64,000 nt of DNA from Paraprevotella xylaniphila YIT 11841 (GTDB taxonomy: Bacteria > Bacteroidota > Bacteroidia > Bacteroidales > Bacteroidaceae). The notes under the pieces were generated by a model. It searched no databases. It was not told where the DNA came from and was given only the letters and a program-made list of their open reading frames with translations. This document shows positions 35,999-43,597 of the stretch, piece by piece; position 1 is the first letter of the stretch; each line of letters begins with the position of its first letter. Location of the stretch: NCBI RefSeq assembly GCF_000205165.1, contig NZ_GL883811.1, forward strand, positions 26,353-90,352. The letters run 5' to 3'. A program made the position numbers and the translations under genes.

Positions 35999-38170
35999 TT
36001 AATAGAGGTCTTCCCCGAGACCTCCGGCTCCGCAGATGTCTATCGGAACCAGTTCCATGTAATCGAGGACGAAGTTTCCGCTTTCACTGCTTGAAAGCAC
36101 GGAACGCAAACGTATGGTATGGTGGGTGTTTGCTTTTACTTCCACGTTACAGATTTTACGACGCATCAAATCGTTCTGGTTATAATGAGTTACACAGACG
36201 CTTGCACTGTATCTTGGTGCGTCAGTTCCGTCGTTATTGTAGAACGCACCCTTGGGGCCGCTGTAGTATCCGTTATTCTTCATGACACGTGCATTCTCTT
36301 CCAATTCCTCAGAAGTATAGATACCGCTGGAGTTTTCTTCTTTGTTTCTCCAACCCTTGAAGCCGTTGTAAAGGCCGCCTACTCTTGCGTCGCTAGGGCC
36401 GTATCGCATGTCTATAGGAATGCCTTGAGGTACGCCGTCCACATAAACCTGTCCGATTCCGCGGTCGGCCAAGGCGCAATAACCTAAACGCAGTTCGTAG
36501 GTGCCGGGAGGCACATTAGGCAGGCGGAAGGTCACGTCGTAACTCGTACCCAAAACGCCTAATACGTCTCCATGCAAACTCGACCAATATACGATGGGGC
36601 GCTGTATGAAGAAAGTGGTGTTTTCGCTGAATGTGGCATTCTTTAAGTAACCGGGTGGAAGATAATAATTGTAACCTCCGGCTTCTGTCCCGTCTTCGCT
36701 GTTGTCTCCGGCGTTATAGGCTTGTGTAGGATTACCGCACAAGCGGATGTTGTTGTTGGTCAGTTCCGGCCACAACGTCATGAAGTCGATTCGCATACGG
36801 GTATTCATGACCTTGGCGCGCATGGTTTGGTCGTAGGCCAACACGTCGTCTATGTAGAAATAAGCCACATTCAACGAGAAGTTGTCGGTATTTTCAGGAG
36901 TCGTCAGATGGGCACCTCGGATGCGTTCATCATTGTTGTACGCGCTGGCATGACTATGGTTGATATAGTAATCACGTTCGTATTCTACCGCAGGGTCGAT
37001 TGTACGGTAAACCCGTTCCAATTTTATTGTAGAAAAGTCTAACAAGGTGCCGACCCATTCCGTCGGGTCAAGATAAGCCGTATTGACTCCCCAACAGTTT
37101 ACCAGTTTGGCCGTGCTAGTGAACAACCGGTCGAGGATATGGTAAGACAGGAACATGTGCAGGGGGTTATATTGGCTCTTCAATGAAGATTTGTTCCAAT
37201 AAAGTTCTTTGTATGTCTTTCCGGTAGAAGGGTCTGTCTTGTCTAACCCGAAGATGCTGGCAGAAGTGTTGTCATCGTATTTTTCTTCAGCTAAGTCATA
37301 CAGGGCGTCGATCTTTTCATCCATGGTCATGCCCTCGTTGAAACGGTCGTTGTATTTCTCGTAAAGTACTTTGTCGGGTACGATGAGAAGCGTGAAACCG
37401 CTATATCGATGATCCGGACGTTTGCCTACATAGTTTTCATTTCCGATACGCATGCTTTGTGTGAATGGAGCGTAGTTGTTTTTCCATTCTTCGTAGTCAT
37501 CATCACGGTAGCGTGACAGGGAGTCGAGCAGTGCGGTCCGTTTGAGGGCTTCATAGAAGATGGTGAAATCTTCATGGTTCTCATCCAATAGGCTGGCTCC
37601 CAGACTGGTATTGGGTACTAAAACCTTGTCTACAGGATGTACTACTCCGTTTTCTACAGAGTCATTCTTCAGTTCGTTGATGATGGCGGCACGTCGGTTA
37701 ATGACGCTGAGCGTCATACCGTTGGCATCGACCGTGTCACCATCGGTCACGATAATCAAGGGTAAATCCAATTGGTTGCTTTCCTGATGCGTCTCAGAAA
37801 GGTTGTATGTGTACAACGTTCGTTCTATAAGGCAGGCTTTTACCAACGTGTCGCAAAAAGATGCCGGAATGTCTTCGACGGAGGCGTATCCTCTTTCTTT
37901 TAGAAAAGCTTCCACGCCGGAGTTTACGGGCGGGAACAGCGTCCTCGCTCCCCGGCTTGCCAACAAGTCCATTCTGCCGGCCCGCTCTACGATGCGTTTG
38001 AACTGGCTGAAATCTTCACGGTTCGCCAAAAAATCACTCATCATTTCACCTGTGAAAGTGTAGTAACTGTCGGCTGCAAGGTCATCGTTACAACTTGTGA
38101 GAATCCCACCCTGTCCTATTAAAAGGAGGATGGCGCAGATACATGGGGTAATTTGGGATAGATACTTCAT
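35999..38170 (-). CDS. fasciclin-domain lipoprotein, copy 1 of 3
   Basis: A 723-residue lipoprotein (signal ending ILTSC, then NDDLAADSYY). Two FAS1 domains appear to occupy residues ~35-190 and ~195-400 (DFSQFKRIVERAGRMDLLAS; VVHPVDKVLVPNTS). A middle region carries YHILDRLFTSTAKLVNCWGV, and the C-terminal third is beta-rich, CBM-like (TFRLPNVPPGTYELRLGYCA, GIGQVYVDGVPQGIPIDMR). The last residues, DICGAGGLGEDLY, are shared by all three copies. FAS1 domains mediate adhesion; in the Bacteroidetes such lipoproteins often sit on the surface near glycan-use genes. It lacks the shared operator found before copies 2 and 3. Confidence 0.82.
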   Translation of the reverse strand: MKYLSQITPCICAILLLIGQGGILTSCNDDLAADSYYTFTGEMMSDFLANREDFSQFKRIVERAGRMDLLASRGARTLFPPVNSGVEAFLKERGYASVEDIPASFCDTLVKACLIERTLYTYNLSETHQESNQLDLPLIIVTDGDTVDANGMTLSVINRRAAIINELKNDSVENGVVHPVDKVLVPNTSLGASLLDENHEDFTIFYEALKRTALLDSLSRYRDDDYEEWKNNYAPFTQSMRIGNENYVGKRPDHRYSGFTLLIVPDKVLYEKYNDRFNEGMTMDEKIDALYDLAEEKYDDNTSASIFGLDKTDPSTGKTYKELYWNKSSLKSQYNPLHMFLSYHILDRLFTSTAKLVNCWGVNTAYLDPTEWVGTLLDFSTIKLERVYRTIDPAVEYERDYYINHSHASAYNNDERIRGAHLTTPENTDNFSLNVAYFYIDDVLAYDQTMRAKVMNTRMRIDFMTLWPELTNNNIRLCGNPTQAYNAGDNSEDGTEAGGYNYYLPPGYLKNATFSENTTFFIQRPIVYWSSLHGDVLGVLGTSYDVTFRLPNVPPGTYELRLGYCALADRGIGQVYVDGVPQGIPIDMRYGPSDARVGGLYNGFKGWRNKEENSSGIYTSEELEENARVMKNNGYYSGPKGAFYNNDGTDAPRYSASVCVTHYNQNDLMRRKICNVEVKANTHHTIRLRSVLSSSESGNFVLDYMELVPIDICGAGGLGEDLY

Positions 38171-38287
38171 GGATCGAATAGGTTTTATTAGGTTAATTTT
38201 ATTTGTTTTCGGGTTGTAAAGGTACTAAAGAAATATATAATATATTCATTTTTTTCTGTTAAAAATGGAATTACCTCCTAATAAAAG

Positions 38288-38329
38288 CAAAAAAAGACCT
38301 ATCCTCCATTGTCAATAATGAAGGGTAGG
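38288..38329 (-). terminator. terminator behind fasciclin copy 2
   Basis: Minus strand CCTACCCTTCATT (38329-38317) pairs with AATGGAGGATAGG (38310-38298) with two mismatches, then TCTTTTTTT. Confidence 0.7.
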
Positions 38330-38383
38330 CAGGGATGTGTACCGTTGTGGCAAGCGGTAACGTCTTCGCGAGAATTCAGCCTG

Positions 38384-40555
38384 TCAATAGAGGTCTTCCC
38401 CAAGCCCTCCGGCCCCGCAGATGTCTATCGGAACCAATTCCATGAAGTCAAGCGTGAAATCAGAAGTTTCGCTACTGGTCAATACGGAGCGTAAACGTAC
38501 GGAGTGGTGGGTATTGGGTTTTACTTCCACGTTGCAGATTTTGCGGCGCAGCAAGTTTACTGAGTTATAATAAATGGTACATGTGTTTGCGCTGTATCTC
38601 GGTGCGTCGTTCCCGTCATTACCGAAGAATACGCTTTTGGGAGCACTGTAATAACCGTTGTTCTTCATGATTCGGGCGTTTTCTTCCAACTCTTCCGTGG
38701 TATAGATTCCACCGGCATTCTCGTCTTTGTTGCGCCAACCAGCCCATCCGTTGTAGAGACCACCGATACTTCCGTCGTTTCCGAAAATGCGCATGTCCAT
38801 GGGTAGACCCTGTGGAATACCGTCCACGTAGACCTGGCCGATGCCACGGGATTCCAAAGCAGTGTACCCCAACCGCAGTTCGTATGTTCCGGGCGGCACG
38901 CTCGGCAGGCGGAACGTGATGTCGTAGCTTGTTCCCAATATGCCTACCACGTCCCCGCCCATATTAGACCATTGTACGATGGGACGCTCCAAGAAGAATA
39001 TGGTGTTTTCACTGAACTTCACGTTCTTCAGGTAACCCGGTGGGAGATAATAATTGTGGCCTCCGGCTTCGGTTCCCTCTTCGCTGTTGTCCCCGGCGTT
39101 GTAACCCTGAGTGGGGTTTCCGCAAAGACGGATGTTGTTGGTGGTCAGTTCGGGCCACAAGGTCAGTACGTCAATGCGCATGCGTGTGTTCATCACCTTG
39201 TTACGCATGGTCTGGTCGTAGGCCAACACGTCATCCACGTAATAATAGGCCACGTTCAATGAAAAGTTGTCCGCATTTTCAGGAGTTGTCAGGTGGGCGC
39301 CGCGGATTCGTTCGTAATTGTTATAAGCACAGGCTTGGCTATGGTTGATGTAGAAGTCCCGTTCATATTCCACCGCCGGGTCGATTGTGCTATACACTTT
39401 TTCCAGTTTGATGGTAGAGAAGTCGAGCATCGTTCCCACCCATTCCGTCGGGTCTGCATAGGCCGTGTAGATTTGCCAACAGTTGATAAGTTTGGCTGTG
39501 CTAGTGAACAGGCGGTCGAGGATGTGGTAGGAAAGGAACATGTTCAACGGGTTATGCCGGCTTTTCAGGGAGGATTTGTTCCAATACAGCTCCTTATAAG
39601 TCTTGCCGGTGGCAGGGTCAGTCTTGTCCAATCCGAAGATGCCGGCTGAAATGTTGTCATCGTACTTTTCTACGGCCAAGTCGTACAGTGCATCAATCTT
39701 TTGGTCCATGGTCATGCTTTCGTTGAAACGGTCGGAGTATTTTTCGTAAAGAACCTTGTCCGGTACGATAAAAAGGGTAAACCCGCTATAACGATGGTCG
39801 GGGCGTTTGCCCACGTAGTCCTCGTTCCCGATACGCATGCTTTGCGTGAATGGGGCATAATTGTTTTTCCACACTTCGTAATCGTCGTCACGGTAACGGG
39901 AGAGCGAATCGAGCAAGGCCGTCCGTTTGAGGGCTTCATAGAAAATGGTGAAGTCCTTGTGGTTATCGTCCAACAGGCTGGCTCCGAGACTGGTGTTGGG
40001 CACAATCACCTTGTCCACGGGATGCACCACGCCGTTTTCCACGGAGTCGTTCTTCAATTCGTTGATGATGGCGGCACGCCGGTTGATGACGCTGAGTGTC
40101 ATTCCGTTGGCATCGACCGTATCTCCGTCGGTCACGATGATTACGGGCAGGTCAAGTTGGTTGCTTTCCTGATGCGTTTTGGACAAGTTGTATGTATACA
40201 AGGTACGCTCCACCAAACAAGCTTTGACGAGTGTGTCGCAATATGATGCCGGGATGTCCTCGACGGAGGCGTATCCCCTTTCTTTCAGGAAATCTTCCAC
40301 GCCGGAGTTCACGGGCGGGAACAGCGTCCTTGCTCCCCGGCTTGCCAACAAGTCCATTCTTCCTGCCCTCTCCACTATACGCCTGAATTGGCTGAAATCT
40401 TCATGGTTGTTCAGGAAGTCGCTCATCATTTCTCCTGTGAATGTGTAATAGCTGTCGGCGGCAAGGTCGTCATTGCAACCGGAAAAAAGGGGTATCTGTG
40501 CGACCGAGAGCAATAGGGCGCATAGGGATATCCAAGATTTGAATTTGTTTTCCAT
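38384..40555 (-). CDS. fasciclin-domain lipoprotein, copy 2 of 3
   Basis: 723 residues, exactly the same length as copies 1 and 3. The signal peptide differs (MENKFKSWISLCALLLSVAQ, lipobox FSGC), and the sequence is nearly collinear from NDDLAADSYYTFTGEMMSDF onward. Its N-terminal half is almost identical to copy 3; about 254 bp (39921-40174) match copy 3 (42335-42588) without a difference that I can find. The C-terminal third is the most divergent of the three (YTALESRGIG, GLPMDMRIFGNDGSIGGLYN). It has its own promoter, operator-like element and terminator, so the copies are separate transcription units. Confidence 0.82.
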   Translation of the reverse strand: MENKFKSWISLCALLLSVAQIPLFSGCNDDLAADSYYTFTGEMMSDFLNNHEDFSQFRRIVERAGRMDLLASRGARTLFPPVNSGVEDFLKERGYASVEDIPASYCDTLVKACLVERTLYTYNLSKTHQESNQLDLPVIIVTDGDTVDANGMTLSVINRRAAIINELKNDSVENGVVHPVDKVIVPNTSLGASLLDDNHKDFTIFYEALKRTALLDSLSRYRDDDYEVWKNNYAPFTQSMRIGNEDYVGKRPDHRYSGFTLFIVPDKVLYEKYSDRFNESMTMDQKIDALYDLAVEKYDDNISAGIFGLDKTDPATGKTYKELYWNKSSLKSRHNPLNMFLSYHILDRLFTSTAKLINCWQIYTAYADPTEWVGTMLDFSTIKLEKVYSTIDPAVEYERDFYINHSQACAYNNYERIRGAHLTTPENADNFSLNVAYYYVDDVLAYDQTMRNKVMNTRMRIDVLTLWPELTTNNIRLCGNPTQGYNAGDNSEEGTEAGGHNYYLPPGYLKNVKFSENTIFFLERPIVQWSNMGGDVVGILGTSYDITFRLPSVPPGTYELRLGYTALESRGIGQVYVDGIPQGLPMDMRIFGNDGSIGGLYNGWAGWRNKDENAGGIYTTEELEENARIMKNNGYYSAPKSVFFGNDGNDAPRYSANTCTIYYNSVNLLRRKICNVEVKPNTHHSVRLRSVLTSSETSDFTLDFMELVPIDICGAGGLGEDLY

Positions 40556-40617
40556 AATCTTAAAATTTGTAAGAATAAAAATTAGATTAATTCACTCTTG
40601 ATTTCTTGTCAGATATG

Positions 40618-40676
40618 CAAAGGTATAAAAAGCTACACTAACCAGAATAGGATGATATTATCCGAAACTTGGATAA
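40618..40676 (-). promoter_or_regulatory. promoter and operator-like element of fasciclin copy 2
   Basis: Minus strand TACCTTTG (40625-40618). At 32 bp further upstream is an inverted repeat TTATCC-N7-GGATAA (40658-40676). The same element at the same distance precedes copy 3. Confidence 0.55.
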
Positions 40677-40733
40677 TAAATGCAAAATCTTGTTCATTAT
40701 GTCGGACTTAAGTGAAAGGACGATGAAAGCCGC

Positions 40734-40771
40734 ACGCCAATGACATAGGGTCGTAATGGTGTGCGGCTTTA
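40734..40771 (-). terminator. terminator behind fasciclin copy 3
   Basis: Long stem AAAGCCGCACACC / GGCGTGCGGCTTT (minus 40771-40759 and 40747-40735) with one mismatch; the T-tail is short. Confidence 0.55.
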
Positions 40772-40797
40772 AACCAAAAGTATTTTAATCAGCCTTA

Positions 40798-42969
40798 TTA
40801 GTAAAGGTCCTCTCCAAGACCTCCGGCTCCGCAGATGTCTATGGGTACAAGTTCCATGTAGTCAAGGGTGAAGTTTCCACTTTCGCTACTAGTTAGTACG
40901 GAACGCAAGCGTATGGTGTGATGTGTATTGGCTTTTACTTCCACATTGCAGATTTTACGGCGCATTAAGTTATCTTGGTTATAATAAATAGTACAAGTAT
41001 TTGCGCTGTATCTTGGCGCGTCGTTACCGTCATTTCCGTAGAATACACTTTTGGGAGCACTGTAGTAGCCGTTGTTTTTCATTACCCGGGCATTTTCTTC
41101 CAACTCTTCCGAAGTGTAAATACCACTGGAATTTTCTTCTTTGTTTCTCCAACCTTTGCCCCCGTTATAGAGTCCGCCTACTCTTGCGTCACTTGCGCTA
41201 TAGCGCATATCCATTGGGATACCTTGTGGAATGCCGTCCACGTAGACTTGACCGATGCCACGATCCACTAAGGCACAGTAACCTAAACGAAGCTCGTATG
41301 TTCCGGGCGGTACGTTCGGCAGTCGGAATGTTACATCGTAACTTGTTCCCAGTATGCCTAATACATCTCCACCCATGTTGGACCAATATACGATGGGGCG
41401 CGATATGAAGAATGTGGTATTGTCGCTGATGGACACGTTTCTTAGATAACCGGGTGGAAGGTAGTAATTGAAGCCGCCTGCTTCGGTTCCGTCTTCACTG
41501 TTGTCACCAGAATTATAAGCTTGTGTAGGATTCCCGGCCAAACGGATATTATTATTGGTCAGTTCCGGCCAAAGTGTCATGAAATCAATGCGCATGCGTG
41601 TGTTCATCACCTTGTTGCGCATGGTTTGGTCGTAGGCCAACACGTCGTCCACGTAATAATAGGCCACGTTCAATGAAAAGTTGTCTGCATTTTCAGGAGT
41701 TGTCAAGTGGGCGCCGCGGATGCGTTCGTAGTTGTTGTACATGCAAGCTTCGCTATGATTGATGTAGAACTCGCGCTCGTACTCCACGGCCGGATCGATT
41801 GTACGGTACACTTTTTCCAGTTTGATGGAGGAAAAATCCAGCATCGTTCCCACCCATTCCGTCGGGTCGGCATAGGCCGTGTTGATTTGCCAACAGTTGA
41901 TGAGCTTGGCCGTACTGGTGAACAGGCGGTCGAGGATATGGTAGGACAGGAACATGTTCAACGGGTTATACCGGCTTTTCAGGGAGGATTTGTCCCAATA
42001 CAGTTCTTTATAAGTCTTGCCTGAGGCGGGTTCTGTCTTGTCCAGCCCGAAAATACTGGCAGATGTGTTGTCGTTGTATTTTTCTACGGCCAAGTCGTAC
42101 AGTGCATCAATCTTTTGATCCATGGTCATATCCTCGTTGAAACGGTCCGGATACTTCTCATAAAGCACCTTGTCGGGCACGATGAAGAGGGTAAAACCGC
42201 TGTATCGATGGTCGGGGCGTTTGCCCACGTAGTCCTCGTTTCCGATGTGCATGCTTTGTGTAAATTCTTTATAGTTATTTTTCCACACTTCGTAATCATC
42301 ATCGCGGTAACGTGACAAGGAATCGAGCAGTGCGGTCCGTTTGAGGGCTTCATAGAAAATGGTGAAGTCCTTGTGGTTATCGTCCAACAGGCTGGCTCCG
42401 AGACTGGTGTTGGGCACAATCACCTTGTCCACGGGATGCACCACGCCGTTTTCCACGGAGTCGTTCTTCAATTCGTTGATGATGGCGGCACGCCGGTTGA
42501 TGACGCTGAGTGTCATTCCGTTGGCATCGACCGTATCTCCGTCGGTCACGATGATTACGGGCAGGTCAAGTTGGTTGCTTTCCTGATGTGTTTCGGACAG
42601 GTTGTATGTGTACAATGTCCGTTCCACCAGGCAGGCTTTGACGAGCGTGTCGCAAAAAGATGCCGGAATGTCCTCGACGGAGGCGTATCCCCTTTCTTTC
42701 AGGAAATCTTCCACGCCGGAGTTCACGGGCGGGAACAGCGTCCTCGCTCCCCGGCTTGCCAGCAAGTCCATTCTTCCTGCCCTCTCCACTATACGCCTGA
42801 ATTGGCTGAAATCTTCATGGTTGTTCAGGAAGTCGCTCATCATTTCTCCTGTGAATGTGTAATAGCTGTCGGCGGCAAGGTCGTCGTTACAACTCGGAAA
42901 TAAAGTCGTTAGCATGAACGAGAACAACACCGCACCCATAGATAAGATGGGGCTGATTTTATTTTTCAT
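40798..42969 (-). CDS. fasciclin-domain lipoprotein, copy 3 of 3
   Basis: 723 residues. The signal peptide is different again (KNKISPILSMGAVLFSFMLT, lipobox FPSC). The FAS1-containing N-terminal half follows copy 2 almost base for base, whereas the C-terminal third follows copy 1 (YCALVDRGIG, SSGIYTSEELEENARVMKNN, DYMELVPIDICGAGG). The copy is therefore a mosaic, which suggests gene conversion or unequal exchange within the array. No susC or susD pair is adjacent; the upstream neighbour on the same strand is the GH31 glycosidase. Confidence 0.82.
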   Translation of the reverse strand: MKNKISPILSMGAVLFSFMLTTLFPSCNDDLAADSYYTFTGEMMSDFLNNHEDFSQFRRIVERAGRMDLLASRGARTLFPPVNSGVEDFLKERGYASVEDIPASFCDTLVKACLVERTLYTYNLSETHQESNQLDLPVIIVTDGDTVDANGMTLSVINRRAAIINELKNDSVENGVVHPVDKVIVPNTSLGASLLDDNHKDFTIFYEALKRTALLDSLSRYRDDDYEVWKNNYKEFTQSMHIGNEDYVGKRPDHRYSGFTLFIVPDKVLYEKYPDRFNEDMTMDQKIDALYDLAVEKYNDNTSASIFGLDKTEPASGKTYKELYWDKSSLKSRYNPLNMFLSYHILDRLFTSTAKLINCWQINTAYADPTEWVGTMLDFSSIKLEKVYRTIDPAVEYEREFYINHSEACMYNNYERIRGAHLTTPENADNFSLNVAYYYVDDVLAYDQTMRNKVMNTRMRIDFMTLWPELTNNNIRLAGNPTQAYNSGDNSEDGTEAGGFNYYLPPGYLRNVSISDNTTFFISRPIVYWSNMGGDVLGILGTSYDVTFRLPNVPPGTYELRLGYCALVDRGIGQVYVDGIPQGIPMDMRYSASDARVGGLYNGGKGWRNKEENSSGIYTSEELEENARVMKNNGYYSAPKSVFYGNDGNDAPRYSANTCTIYYNQDNLMRRKICNVEVKANTHHTIRLRSVLTSSESGNFTLDYMELVPIDICGAGGLGEDLY

Positions 42970-43032
42970 AACCTTAAATTTTAATATGTTGAAAATAAAA
43001 ATTAGATTAATATAGTTTTAAAATTTTTTATA

Positions 43033-43090
43033 CAAAGATATGAAAATAAACATCCATAAAATAGGATTATGTTATTCAGAAATTGGATAA
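43033..43090 (-). promoter_or_regulatory. promoter and operator-like element of fasciclin copy 3
   Basis: Minus strand TATCTTTG (43040-43033), with TTATTC-N7-GGATAA at 43072-43090, 31 bp upstream of the box. The surrounding ~40 bp (ATAGGAT ... TTGGATAATAAATGC) is conserved with copy 2. Confidence 0.55.
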
Positions 43091-43274
43091 TAAATGCCAA
43101 TTTGGAAAGGAAAATTAGGGGGATTTCTCATGCGCTCTTCCCAAAGGGGGTTGCAAAAAAGTCTTTCATCTTTCAGGATATGTGGTAAACGACTATCATA
43201 TAATATATTGTGAACTGAAAGATTAAATACCTATCTTTCAGTTTCCTTTCATGGCTGAAGGTCGTCAAACGTTC

Positions 43275-43340
43275 TGCGTCAAACGATATTTCATTCTCAG
43301 CCAAATGATTTTTCATTCTCAGCCGATTGGTTTTCCGTTC
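43275..43340 (+). repeat. 22-bp intergenic repeat family, site D (three tandem units)
   Basis: Three units of exactly 22 bp: 43275-43296, 43297-43318 and 43319-43340. They share the layout T(C/G)(A/C)G(C/T)C at the left and GATTTTTCATTC or GGTTTTCCGTTC at the right. This is the clearest tandem example in the window. Confidence 0.75.
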
Positions 43341-43526
43341 TTTTCCAAAAGAAATGAAGCATGGCTGAAAGATGACCGGAACAACTTTCAGTTTATAATA
43401 ATTTGATTATTATATATTTATATTGTGTGCTGAAGGATGAAGCAGGTTTTTTGGAAAATTCCAGTGTAGGGGGATGTCCCTCGATGGCTTGCTGTTACCC
43501 AAAATGGAGTTAAGGGTTGTGTTCGT

Positions 43527-43576
43527 AAAAAACGGAAGCCGCACACCTGCGGTAATGAATTGCGAAGGCGTGCGGC
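43527..43576 (-). terminator. terminator behind the GH31 gene
   Basis: GCCGCACGCC (minus 43576-43567) pairs with GGTGTGCGGC (43547-43538) with one wobble, followed by TTCCGTTTTTTAC. Confidence 0.7.
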
Positions 43577-43597
43577 ATCCAGATGTTTAAAAGTTTT

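Larger units (their letters stand above)
42970..43526. other. intergenic region between fasciclin copy 3 and the GH31 gene
   Basis: No gene seen. It contains the copy 3 promoter and operator (43033-43090), a hairpin AACTGAAAGAT / ATCTTTCAGTT around 43212-43242, several copies of the word CTGAAAGAT/CTGAAGGAT in both orientations (near 43162, 43214, 43233, 43358, 43432), and 22-bp repeat site D. Confidence 0.5.

Noticed and set aside
43275..43340. CRISPR-like array at the 22-bp repeats
   Set aside because: Units are contiguous with no spacers, are degenerate, and no cas genes are near.
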